A DNA stretch of 64,000 nt from Angiostrongylus vasorum (taxonomy: Eukaryota > Nematoda > Chromadorea > Rhabditida > Metastrongylidae). The position numbers and the translations under genes were made by a program. The stretch spans positions 1,190,001 to 1,254,000 of the forward strand of contig JADANN010000174.1 of the NCBI GenBank assembly GCA_018806985.1. Direction: 5' to 3'. Each line of letters begins with the position of its first letter. The first letter of the stretch is position 1. The notes below the pieces were generated by a model. It was not told the DNA's origin. It ran no database searches and saw only the letters and a program-made list of their open reading frames with translations. Below are positions 23,901 to 34,022 of the stretch, piece after piece.

Positions 23901-26900
23901 CTACTGGTTCAAAATCTCCCCCTCTCACCCTCACACACAAAAAGAGATTTTGTAAGATGTTTTGAACTTCAAACTCGACTAAAAACATCTTGCAATAGAG
24001 ATATGAAAACTGCTTGGTACGACCATGTCTTGAGAAGAACAACCTCGTCAAGGCGATACAATAATTGTCAAAGGACAATTGCGCTGAGGCGCACTATTCA
24101 TGGAGGAGAGCTACGCGAGTACTCAAGTAGGAGCTTTTCACCTATGTGAAGTACTAATTTCGAGCACAAAGGGAATGGCTTTATATACGCAAATATTTTT
24201 CTACTTTGACCTTTCTTATATGTAAATTTTCATTATATTTCCCGCTATAGAATAGGCATTTCATTAACTACCTGAATACGAGCACAGTAGCAGGTTGATT
24301 TATTTTAATGGCGGTGAATATCCAATCCTTGAAGGGTTCAATGCGCAGCTGACAACACGCTTCGCTCTTCTGCTCGCCTATGCAGCCAACGTTTGACTGC
24401 ACAGGATGGTACGTACGATAGCACAGCGCTCCCGAGGTGCAATTCCTGAAGGAAGCCGTTGAAGGAAAGTGTTTGTGGTGTCGATTCTACGGAGAGTTCT
24501 CACCGGTAGTTGTACTCATCCATTTTGCAAGGTGCATCACCTCCAGCACAATCGCAAATGCAGGATGACGTGATTTTTGGAATCCCGAATTGGTAAATTC
24601 CTATGAAAGAAAGCATCAACTTCTGCTATTACAGTAATTAATTGGATCATATTCCCCAGCAGTGCAGTTGTATCTCACATGGTCTCTTTCCGTGGAAAAT
24701 TAACAAGAAGGAAATAAAGTTATGCATTAAAAGATTGTTCCATAGCAAAATGACGACAAAACGAGGGGGTGATTGTCAATTTGTTAGTTAAATGCTCTAG
24801 TAACTCATTGTGTAATGTTAACTTGTTTTCTGCCTACTATAATTTTTCACGGCAGCGTATGTTGTGAAATACAATCACAACGATACCGAGATATTCGCAA
24901 AACTTGAACCCGGGACCAGATCGAACCACGATTTCCCTTTCGCGAGCTCTGCGCATTACACATTGCGCTACGGAGGACCTTGCTGTGCGTTTCTCTCTGC
25001 TACTGTTCCACTCCAAAAAAGGTAAATCGTGGTTCGATCTAGCTCGGGATCCAAGTTTTACGAACACTTCAGCATCGTTTTGATTGTATTTCACGTCGTT
25101 GCTAATGTTTATATAACTTCCTAACAGACCGTGTGACTCTTTTAATAACTTAGTTACCTACCAGAAACCGGATGATGTTGTTCCAGCCGAAGGAATTCCA
25201 GCGTATGAAGTATAGACGACTCGCTGTCGTTTACCTCAAAAACGGAGTTTAAGCGACGCGATATTTCCAGAACTTTTCTGGAGCATTAAGTAATCTCCAC
25301 ATGCTACAAACTATTCCTGGAGTTTTCACTAATATAGTAAGTATATTGTAGCTTCCCTCTAATGGTTTAGGTGCTCAAAGTGACTGAGGGGTGTTCTGGG
25401 CACTGAACTGCAGTGCACAACAGAGGATCTGTTTCCCCCAACAGTGAAAGCAACAGTAAACCTATTCTGAAGCAGAAGAAAGCAAGGTATCCGTGACTTC
25501 TTGGTTACAGTGAGCAGTATATACACACGCCGTTGTATAAAAGCTATGATACTCTTTGTACCCCTCTAACACGAGGAGCCAATTGAAGAGCTCGTGCGCG
25601 CAATTGGAATAGAACATCTAGAAATCCTTGGAATAAGTAAGTGTAAGTCTTGGTGACGTAACAGTGCTATCATTTCCTTGTAATTTGTCCCCAATCTAGC
25701 AATATTCCGTTTATGTGATCCTTCGCGTGTCATAAAATAAAGGATAAATAGATCGACATTCCTCCACCCCCTGAGGGATGTAGCATGAATTTCACATCGA
25801 CAAGCCTAGCAGAGGTGAGTGGTGAGTGTATGCATATCTAGTCTATGCAATGACTCACGCTAGCCTATCGTTATATCAAGTTATATGAAGTTATATCAAG
25901 TGTTCTTATCTACCCAGAAAAGTCTTGCAGCAATTTTTCGACTCCACAATAAAGGAAAGTTTGATAGGAATGCGCCGCAGGATCTATCCATCGATCGATC
26001 AAGTGTTTACTGCAGTACACCTCCAACCACTACGCTACACGTGAACCTTGCTGATTCCATGAATGAATTAGTGGCGCTCAAAATTCAAACGCTATACGGA
26101 GAGAAATTCTCTTATTCAATATCTGCAGTTATTTGTTGAATTTTCTAGGAACAACTAGTTTTGCAAGTCTGACGTGTAGGAAGTAGTATGATTCATTGCG
26201 AAGGACTATGTTACAGTGTTTACTAAGTCGAACACGGATATTGGAGCGATAGGAGGCGGATAACTTAGTGGTAATGGCGTCAGTCATTAAGACAATGGTG
26301 CCGGTTTGATCCCGCTCCGGAATCACCCAGCCTGTCATCACCCCAGGGGTCGGGAAATTGTTACAAGCCTTGTCCGTGAAAAATCACTCTCTGCAATTCA
26401 AATGCGAACGCTGTAGCTCGGTTATCTCAGCAATCCAGAAAGAATCGTCTCCACCAGCATTCTACGACATTAAAGATGAAATAAAAAATCCTCAAGCAGC
26501 AACCGAAGCCACGCATAAAAACTTGGAAGATCTTCGTGGATGGTGGATGCGAAGAAACAAATCGAATGTGAGAAGTGCTGGGATCCGCACAGTAGATTTG
26601 AAAAACGGCTCGAATGAAAAAAAAATAGAACGATTCTCATTTCTCCGTCTGCTCTAGGAAGAGCCACAGAATATTTCTTAAATCATTGAGTGGAAAGGAA
26701 CAGGGTTCGTAACTACATTTGAAATCGGAGAAATAAAAACTGTTACCTTCGTTCTGCACATCGCCTTTGAAGCCCTATGATATTCCCTAGTTTGACTAAA
26801 CATGTTGACACGCCTATCTCTTTTTTCACCTCGTTTGGCACTCTTCATCAAGTGTGTCCACTTCGGGTTACACTGCGCCAATGTTGTTCTTTTAAATTAT

Positions 26901-28002
26901 CTCATCGGATTCCCATCTCTTCATCACCAGGAATGCTTCTCGGGAAAACAGTAACATTGTGAAAAAAAGTGATCTGAAGGAATTCGAAGAATCTGGGATT
27001 GAATTTATCTATTTTCCTACGCAAGTGACAATCTTATCCACTACACTGCAACGGTGTACATTTTTTGCCAAGAAATGACGCACTTTACCAGAAGTTCAAT
27101 TAAAAAACCACGGAAAGTGAAAACCCGTGAAAACCTTGTTAAATAAATTCACAGGAACCGAATTAGCGATTTCGAATGAGTGAATACTGCCAGACAGCTA
27201 ACAACAATACCTGAGAAGGTGAAATTTGAGTGCAGCGTAAAATGTGACACTAATGGTTTTGTATTGGACCTGATAATGAATAAACGTCTGGTTCTTTGAA
27301 TCAAAAATGGACCCCATGTTCTTCGTCTTCTTCCTCAGTTCGTTTCATTTTAACAACTCGCTCAACTCTCATCACATCATGTCCTTCTTAGAATAGGTCC
27401 TGTTTCGGACGAATGGAATAAAACCGTATGTTCTTCCAGTTGCTCCATGCATCTGATTCATCGGAATTCGAACTCTTCCTGCTTTTTGCTTCAACTGCTG
27501 CTTGCTGGGCTGTCCAGGCGGATTACTATGACATATCAGGTTATGCAAATAAAAAAATTAACTATGAAATATCTGAGTAAATTCATTTTGAAATAACTGC
27601 AATTGATTGGCGGACCCATGTAGAGGACCCGGGATCGATCGCGCCTGGTAGAAATTGTGAAAGAAATCTAGTTAAGGACAAATAAACTGAAATATAATTC
27701 GAATAAACCTTAATGGTCATGCAGGCCAATTCGTGAAGTGCCATGGAAAGTTGCACAGAACTGTAGATTTTTGGCCTTCCCATAGAATCATATTCTCGGA
27801 TCTGCAATTGGTTAAACTCATCTTTTACTTATTTCGAGAAAACTCGGGATTAAAAGGTAAAAGACATCGATGATTTCCTCACCTCACCCTCCATTACCGT
27901 ACTCCGAGAGCAATGTAGTAAATCGTCAACGACTTTCGCTGATGCCCATGTGACAAGATAGAGAGTTAAGATTATTTGCATTCTCTTCAAGCAAAAAATC
28001 AT
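17921..28002 (-). CDS. EFF-1/AFF-1-family cell-cell fusion protein (13 exons)
   Basis: This is a type I membrane protein of the nematode developmental fusogen family, which merges plasma membranes of neighbouring cells and is structurally a class II fusion fold. Exons (transcript order): 28002-27883, 27801-27709, 25234-25162, 24600-24504, 24445-24272, 21205-21024, 20966-20833, 20183-19934, 19871-19794, 19693-19613, 19556-19433, 19252-19181, 18131-17921. All 12 junctions keep phase, giving about 562 aa (AFF-1 and EFF-1 are about 590-660). Exon 1 encodes a signal peptide (MIFCLKRMQIILTLYLVTWA; the second Met at 27981 is an alternative start). Exon 4 has FGIPKITS followed by the cysteine cluster CICDCAGG. 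Exon 5 has CYRTYHPV, GCIGE and EACCQLRIEPF, the TGF-beta-receptor-like cysteine pattern of the family. Later cysteines are in exons 8, 11, 12 and 13. Exon 13 has one membrane helix (about 20 residues from AVEVAIIAC) and a short basic tail ending AKPPKK. The ends of exons 8 and 9 use weak donors (GTATCT, GTCGAC), chosen because stronger ones break the frame. The short tail suggests AFF-1 more than EFF-1, but this is not settled. Confidence 0.75.
18132..19180 (-). other. Fusogen gene, last intron
   Basis: It starts GTAAGT and ends CTCTCAG. It contains one S2 SINE (18378-18675). The small open frame at 18915-19127 shows no domain. Confidence 0.7.
18378..18675 (+). mobile_element. S2 SINE with well-kept tRNA-like head
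   Basis: The head has GGATAGCGCACTGGTAGTGG (box A) and GGTTTGAATCCGCACC (box B). The tail ends in GTGCTAAGACCCGAACAGAAGA and an A-rich run at 18657-18675. It is inserted antisense in the last intron of the fusogen gene. Confidence 0.75.
20435..20715 (-). mobile_element. S2 SINE
   Basis: The tail side is at 20440-20545 (CATCCATTAAGATCTTTGAAA, then GAACGTCATTAGAAG). The head is at 20650-20715, where GGGGGACCGAGCAATC holds a decayed box B. It lies in the 649-bp intron between exons 7 and 8 of the fusogen gene, in the gene's orientation. Confidence 0.65.
21206..22639 (-). other. Fusogen gene, intron 5, unique part
   Basis: This is the gene-proximal part of the 3.07-kb intron 21206-24271. The 70-codon frame at 21415-21206 runs into the acceptor TTTTAG and cannot be joined in phase, so it is treated as intron. 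No other signal is seen. Confidence 0.55.
22640..23645 (-). mobile_element. Penelope-like retroelement PLE-2 (3' half)
   Basis: On the - strand it covers the linker and GIY-YIG region (about 23640-23150) and the non-coding 3' region with a hammerhead motif at 22741-22703. It matches PLE-1 block by block (for example the ACTCATGCAATCACC segment). It is embedded in the long intron of the fusogen gene, in the gene's orientation. Confidence 0.75.
22703..22741 (-). ncRNA. Hammerhead ribozyme motif with intact core (PLE-2)
   Basis: The - strand reads AGGCT, CTGAGGA, AGGTGAAATCCACC, GAAA, TGTC, AGCTT. CUGAGGA and GAAA are intact. Stem II is GGUG/CACC with an AAAUC-type loop, and stem I is AGGCU/AGCUU with one wobble. 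The predicted cleavage follows UGUC. Stem III is nearly absent, as in PLE-associated minimal hammerheads thought to act as dimers. Activity is not shown. Confidence 0.7.
23690..23945 (+). mobile_element. PLE fragment, head-to-head with PLE-2
   Basis: The + strand encodes YIDDCFVV near 23698-23722, then FELLNEQSEYIRFSREKPEE and FLNVQINLSENG. PLE-2, running the other way, ends at 23645. This repeats the inverted arrangement seen at 12215. Confidence 0.7.
24845..25118. repeat. Foldback (inverted-repeat) element, S4-related
   Basis: The left arm (about 24856-24935: GTGAAATACAATCACAACGAT .. CGAACCACGATTT) is complementary to the right arm (about 25022-25104) with a handful of mismatches over about 75 bases. 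The unpaired centre holds a tRNA-like stretch (- strand box A TAGCGCAATGTG, box B GTGGTTCGATCTG). The whole element sits in the intron between fusogen exons 3 and 4. Confidence 0.8.
25745..26045 (-). mobile_element. S1 SINE, diverged
   Basis: The tail (AAATAGATCGACATTCCTCC, CCCCTGAGGGATGTAGCATG) is at 25748-25795 and the head near 26015-26042 (CTCCAACCACTACGCTACACG). It lies in the 2.5-kb intron between fusogen exons 2 and 3. Confidence 0.65.
26245..26640 (+). mobile_element. S2 SINE, full length
   Basis: This is the best full-length S2 copy in the window. It has box A (GGATAACTTAGTGGTAATGG) near 26258 and box B (GGTTTGATCCCGCTCC) near 26305. The ACCAGCATTCTACGACATT and GAAGATCTTCGTGGATGG blocks follow. 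The end is GTGCTGGGATCCGCACAGTAGA with an A-run at 26617-26625. It lies antisense in the intron between fusogen exons 2 and 3. Confidence 0.8.
26641..27700 (-). other. Fusogen gene, intron 2, unique part
   Basis: The remainder of the intron is AT-rich. Short opposed frames at 26678-26962 look like chance. No repeat family is recognised. Confidence 0.5.
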
Positions 28003-28214
28003 CCAACAGAAAGTGGTTTGCGGAATTTGGAGCAATACTGGCCGCTAACGGACTTCTGCAATTTGAATGTAAAACCGCACAGAAAGGAACTACTAAGATG
28101 ATCCGTTAGCGAAACTAAGATTATTAAGGCTTACAAACTATGGAATTCATCCATACGTGGTCGAGAACTTCCACTTACGTATGAAAAAGGTAAAAAAAAA
28201 TCTAAGCTAGACAT

Positions 28215-28470
28215 CGAAACATTTACCAACAGTTAATACAACTTCTTACGGGTGATTGCTGATGGTACAGATCGATAGAACTAGTTGAGACAGGCGAAAC
28301 GAAGAACCCACATGGTGTGGTGGTGAACGCGTTACCCCCGGGAAAGGTAATAGCGCGTTCGTTCCCCACTGCAAATACCTGTGGCCCGGGGTTTTGCAAA
28401 TATCTCAGCATCATTGTGGTTGCGTCACACGTAATATCCTGTCTTGAAATATTGTAATAGGCAGTAAATA
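28215..28470 (-). mobile_element. S4 repeat copy
   Basis: It is the reverse-complement relative of 3925-4180: GGTGGTGAACGCGTTACCCCC, then AATAGCGCGTTCGTTCC, then TTTTGCAAATATCTCAGCATC. It lies about 200 bp upstream of the fusogen start, so it may overlap the promoter. Confidence 0.65.
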
Positions 28471-28700
28471 AAAAGTTAACAATTTCTTACTTTATAGGAA
28501 GTCTAATGAAAAAAAACTGGCTAGGTACCGATAAAATGGGTATTAAACTAATAAGATCCCTGTAAACAATGGCTATTCCAATTGCACAGATACCTCGTAT
28601 CCTTACAATTATGCTTTTTCCAGACAAGAATCAATAAAATTGTTTGGGAAAGTAACAAAGACAACAAACAGTGGGATCTGATGAATGGCACTTGTAAAGA

Positions 28701-28976
28701 ATGAGGGGGCTGATTTACGGCGAAAATGAAACTGTGGATTTCAACGGGTTGGGTGCACACGGCCGGGTCCTTGGCTCGTCGCTTTCACTGCCGAATTTGC
28801 ATACAAAGTCAATTAAACACTTAACCATCATCGCCCTATCAGTGGATCGTGTGACCGGCAAACACCATCGTCCAACTACAAAGCAGACGAGTGAAGGCCA
28901 CGATGGTCTCGCAGAGCTGCACCTCGTACTTGCTATGCCATGCTGCGCATTAGACGCATTCAAAAGAACCGTCTAG
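28701..28976 (+). other. Unassigned 91-codon open frame
   Basis: This GC-rich block upstream of the fusogen gene is open on both strands at once: a 91-codon + frame beginning MRGLIYGENETV, and an 82-codon - frame. No splice-consistent model or known domain is seen. It may be an exon or simply a conserved regulatory block. Confidence 0.25.
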
Positions 28977-31130
28977 AAGATTCCATTGTTTGCTTTTTCA
29001 CAATCCTAGCAGAATAACGGAGTGAGCATAAATTTAAAGTTCTCAGAAAGTCTGGACTGAAGCAGATGAAAGAGAAGTAACGAATTCCCCAGGTGAACTG
29101 GATTCCCATGCAACTTGTTTTTCATTATAACAATAGTAAATTCCATTTTACCATAATGTTAAACACTGAAATGCGATACCTACTGTAGTACAACGTAATG
29201 CCCTTTACCTGCTGTGAATGTATGATTGTTGCTAAAGCAGAACATGAGTCAATCAGAGTCTCATGTAATTTCTGCCGTAGAAAAGGCTTTCTAAAACTCG
29301 ACAGCTGTATTAGTACTTTTTACTTAACATCAATGAAGTCCTTGAGAATGATTAAAGTGCTGCCTTGACTTTAGACTTATAAAACGCAAGCAGTTGAATG
29401 ACGTTAGGGAGAACGACTGCAACGATAAATGTTGGAACAATGAAAATGATTTAGATGGCCAGCCTTCAGATGTCTTATGGACACCTTCTTTTTCTCCTTT
29501 CCTTGCAACCTTCGTCGGTACAGGCCTCCCGGCTCATTTTCAGACAACTACAGTTTGATGATAAGTTTCCTTACTGATACCATAAGCACTGATCGAGTGC
29601 AGTTTTCTTGGGATCGCAAGATCAGGGGCACTCAACTACGTCTAAGGATAGCTGGAAGTTTGCGGCCTTGCAACTAGGGTTCTTCCTGGATACCCGGCTA
29701 TTCCTGTGAAGACAGCAATTGCAGCAGTTAGTCCAAAAATTAATAGAGGGCAGTTTAACAGCAGAAAATTTGAAGTGATTTTAACAAATAAGTACAAAAT
29801 AATCCTACTACAAACTTCACTAGACTGGAACAGCATACAGGTGGTTCTGGGCGTACAAGCCATCAAAAAAAAATTCAACATTTTTTCGACAATATTGGGT
29901 AGAAAATACTACATAATAAAGCCGTATGCTTCCTTTGTGTTGTATTATAAAATTTTTTCGTTCTATTCGACACCGATCACAGTGAATCCTAAATCCAGAG
30001 CTGAGAACAGCTGTTGTGTCTTCCAGAAAAGGAAAGTGCGATCTCAGCAACGGTTGAATTGAGGGCCACAGCCGTTGCCACAGATGCCGAGTGTTTGTGG
30101 CGTGGACATGGTCGCGAAGGTTCGTGACCTCGGCAGCAATTCCTTACTATTCCCTGTTCCAGAGTAAGTAAGGGAGCGTTGTGTAAACAGTCTTACTTAT
30201 TATCCTATCAAAGACGTCTGGAAGAGAGTCTTCCAGCCGCCCAACAACGGATGAGCGACTAGCGATGGAGAAAGAGATTAACCACGCGGTAACTCTGTAG
30301 GATATCGCCAAATCAACCGTGTGTGCAAAAAAGGATTAGTTTAGACGGAAGGTCAGCAAAGACGAAACAACGTATAGTATTTTTTTAGTAGCATACTGTA
30401 GTAGTGGCTCCAAATTCTTCATATAAATTATTTCTCTATTTTCAATTTATTCACTACTAAACGTAGTAGCATTCCCTTCTAAACTTTATGTTTCCAAGGT
30501 TAAATTGCTGCAGGATACCAGGAGTCAACAGAAATCAGGTATCTTGCATCACACAAAAAGGAAGTGGAACAAGTAAAAGATGTAAGGACGACGGGAGAGA
30601 GGGGCAAATCAAGGACCAAAAATTAGAATACTTTCTTATGGGCGGATCTGTTGCCGTCTGCTTGTTTATTTGATTTGTCTGTTTAAGTGGCAGAATAGTA
30701 AAAGCAAGAGTTAGAAATAAGAGCAAAAATGAAAAAAAACAGCAAGAAAATAATAGTTGTCTGAATAATCAACGTAAGAATATGCTCTGCGCTTTTACTT
30801 ATACAAAGCATTTGGTTCTTCCATAGTAAACAAAGTACTGGTATAAAACATAAAAGTAGGAATAAAATAATCGCGTGCAGAGAATACCTACGGAATAGAA
30901 ATCAGTTCTTAATTTAACGCTTAAAATTTAGTTAACAGTTTTTGGACCGACCAGGAAGAGTTCCCTAAGTAAGAGGAATTCATGGGCTCTGGAAGCAAAT
31001 GTGTGAGGTGCGCTGTGAGTTCGAAGAGAGTGTGACACTCACTCGGACGGAGTCGCCGACGGGGGTGGTCAAGGGGTTTGGCGCCGTCGTAGTGTTTAGA
31101 CAACACTTGATGCAACGCTCATGCACTGCT
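28977..31130. other. AT-rich gene-free stretch
   Basis: No recognised repeat or domain. Frames at 29477-30062 and 30488-30726 are low-complexity or opposed. The GC-richer piece at 30950-31115 follows the stop of the unidentified gene and could be its 3' UTR. Confidence 0.45.
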
Positions 31131-31131
31131 A

Positions 31132-33416
31132 TTACATAATGCCGGCCTGTTCGATTCGATCTCTCATGAACCGCGCAAGGGTCAGAAGAGTCAGAACGGC
31201 GAGAAGCGTCGGACCACGTTCGTAGTTAAAAAAGGCCTCAAAGAGCAATACGTAGTGCCGTCTAGTCGCTAAGGGCTTAGTCGTGAAAGATCGCTCAAAA
31301 TCACCGACCTATCAGGTCCCAGAAGGAGACTTATTCTAAGAAGATGTTTTTTAGAGTTATAAATCCAGTGAAACAGGATAGCGCTTCTTATTACCTTGGG
31401 AAATTGACAAATCACAAGAAGCGTATGAAATAGACAGCATGAACAATGCTTTCGACTACATCATTGTAAGAAAAGTGAAAAGAATAGGAAACGAACAAGC
31501 TGATTGTTTTGTGTTCCTGGTGATGAAAATTTCCTTCCGGATGTCCTACAACTAACAAAAGATGTGATACTCTAGTGCTGAAAGACTACCAGTGAAATGT
31601 CGTGTGCACTGTCAAGAGAAGGGCTGAAACCGTCAGTGAGAAAGAATTGCTGAAAACGTCTCGTATCCAAGAGGGGGACAAAAATTTGATCGAACTCGAT
31701 AGGTGAGGACGAGTGTGACACACTGGTTGCTGTTACCTACGATAGTACGATAGCTATCTCTAAAATGACACTTCTTTAGTGAACGGGCAAGCGAATGCTC
31801 TCATTAGATTCATGAACTTTTGCAGGAAAAAGCGCTTAATGGGTAAGATAGTGAATGCTATGCTGTACATGGTTCTCCAGCGTCGAGAAAGTGAACGAAC
31901 GTGCTATTCGGGAAGCTCGGCAATATTCGAGGGAGGCGGTGGCATGAACGCGGCCGCCTTTCACGAGCAACACAATCGGCTGCCCGAGTCGACAATACTC
32001 TAAGAAAAACGAGCTGCGCTGAGTAATGAATTCTTTCCATGAACACCTGCGAGCTGCGTCCAATCTTTAACGCTTTGGACAAATGGAGCAAACTGTTGCA
32101 TATTTAACGAGCGTAGTAAACTGGAATTATATTGAGGTCGAATACGGTTGTCTTTGTCTAAGTTCCTATTTACTGCATACTCTTTTTTCACGGCCGAGCA
32201 TTATGAGAAATACAACCATATCATCCACCAAACCAATCGAGGCCCTTGTTTTGCCTCCTTCTTGGTCAGTTTTTAACTCTAACGGTGCTATCAACAATTA
32301 CCTGTCAACAGGATTGGCCCTGCCATGAAAAAAAATAGGCAGTGAACGAAAGTTAAACGTTGTGATTTTGACGGTTGCTCCATCTGAGCTAGATTTTATG
32401 TAGAATTCTCTCCTTAGGTCGTTTATGTTAATGGGTGGTTGCTGATAGCACAGTTAGAATAAAAAAGCTGGCTAAGGAGAACGCAAAGTAAGTGCCTCGG
32501 TTAAAGAGTGTGAGCCTCCGGAAAGACTAATCGCAGGTTCAGAAACCTAACTTAGGCTACCAGTTTGGCTTATATCTCAGCATCCTTATAGTTGTCTGTC
32601 TTAGGAATTGCAATTAGAAATAAACCTTAAATCTTATTTAGTTTTGTTCGTCCCTCAAAGCATGAGGTTTGAGTTCCAGATTTTTGATGATTAAATATTA
32701 AGAGGAAGGTGTGAAGCAAATTCACGGAAGATTTGTGGATGATTTGCGCTTTAGAAGTATGGTAGCGTTGATGTTTGGTAAAGGTATGAATTTCTTAACG
32801 AACTCCTGAAACTTACCGTACTCTAACTGTCTCATTTTCGCATACCTCGTAGATCCCATTTAATGAGAAAAATCAACCAACTAAAATTTCAGTAGTGATA
32901 AAACAAAGTAAATATTGTAATGAATTCACATCCATCCGGGTTGAATATTTAGCCTTATAGAAAAAGAGCCATGTTGATAACGGCAAAAATCGTTAACGAG
33001 GTCTCAATACGGAATTAGTTTTGATGCACCTAATCTGTAGATGATATAATAGGGATACTAAAACTGGAACTAGTACGATGCAAATCTGTGGATCAAGCGA
33101 TGACAGTAATCCGCCGTAGTGGATAACTATGCAGGGCCGGATATGCGCACATTAAATCTCCGCGCTACACAATATGTTCCAGCGGAAGTTTACAAGTGTA
33201 ATTGGCACCACATCTGCACTCGGGGCGATGTTTAGTGAAATCATAACGAGGAATTTACAGCTGAAAACACTTGACGGACGAGACATGAACTCGCAATCGG
33301 CGGAGATCAGCGACCAACGGTCTGCAAAGGTCGTTTCCGCTTTTAGATGTAAAAGGTTTTTCAAAAACAGCGAACACGTAAGGATTGTGGCATTTGATGA
33401 ACAGGCAAGCAGACCA
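31132..33416 (-). CDS. Unidentified protein, C-terminal part (4 exons)
   Basis: Four - strand exons join with matching phases: 33416-33259, 32120-32047, 31999-31869 and 31308-31132, ending at a TAA. They give 179 residues with no internal stop. Notable stretches are CLFIKCHNPYVFAVFEKPF, then VADLRRLRVHVSSVKC, then VQSVKDWTQLAEYC (made across the 47-bp intron 32000-32046), QPIVLLVKGGRVHATASLEYC and HYVLLFEAFFNYERGP. The leucine-rich GPTLLAVLTLLTLARF could be a helix of a repeat fold or a membrane segment. I do not recognise the family. An extra 54-base exon at 31448-31395 would also keep phase. The upstream half is not assembled and may include the exons at 34.0-34.95 kb. The 94-codon frame on the same strand over 33436-33152 is a competing reading of exon 1. 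Confidence 0.5.
32400..32612 (+). mobile_element. S4-related tRNA-like repeat
   Basis: A tRNA-like head (GTGCCTCGGTTAAAGAGTGTG, then GCAGGTTCAGAAACCTAAC as box B) is followed by TATATCTCAGCATCCTTATAG, the S4 end. It lies in the 1.1-kb intron between the first two exons of the unidentified gene. Confidence 0.5.
32613..33140. other. Gene-free intron sequence
   Basis: This AT-rich, stop-rich stretch belongs to the modelled 1.1-kb intron of the unidentified gene. No feature is seen. Confidence 0.4.
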
Positions 33417-33449
33417 CTGACCGCCAGGAGCAGCACAAGAGGTGGGTGA

Positions 33450-34020
33450 TTAGTAGTATTAGTAAAGGTTTCATAATAGCTACGATATTAACACAGTCCA
33501 CTGCCACACCCCGGAACCGTTCAGCCAATTCGGCGCCAAATATTGTTATCTTTTAAGATGACCATGCTTGAGGGTGAAACGACTGTAAAAGAAGGATGCA
33601 ACGAATTGTTAGTGGTAGTGTGTTGAAGGAAAGTGTGCATTACATTAATGAAAAGTGGAGATAGGAAAAGTTCGAAGACCACCTAGCCGACTTTATTAAG
33701 CAAAAAACTAAATTTATATTATCAATGAACAAACAAACAAGAAGAATAAAGTAAAGAAGCCGTTCACTTAGGAGAAATCGAAGTTAAGTGAATGGTTCAG
33801 TGAACTGATTCGCACAACTTTTCATTTCGTCAGTAAAAGAGGACGTTCAATTTAGTATAAAATACTGAGAGAATCTCAAGAAGACTGATGATTGACTGCA
33901 GTGAGTTAATCCCTGTCTTGCTTTATTACAACACTCCTTCTTGCTACGAAAAATTTTAATGTATGTAGCAGGTAAATATGAAAATAATGAATGACCTATA
34001 TACTTTTACAATGGTGCCTT
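33450..34020. other. Gene-free stretch
   Basis: No open frame of note and no recognised repeat. Confidence 0.4.
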
Positions 34021-34022
34021 TA

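Noticed and set aside
24601..24720. Extra fusogen exon reading ..NCTAGEYDPINYC on the - strand
   Set aside because: No donor gives the phase needed by the next exon without creating a stop. The exon at 25234-25162 fits instead.
33152..33436. 94-codon - strand frame starting MLLLAVSGLLACSS, like a signal peptide
   Set aside because: Another frame of the same DNA joins in phase with downstream exons (33416-33259), so this one is more likely a shadow.
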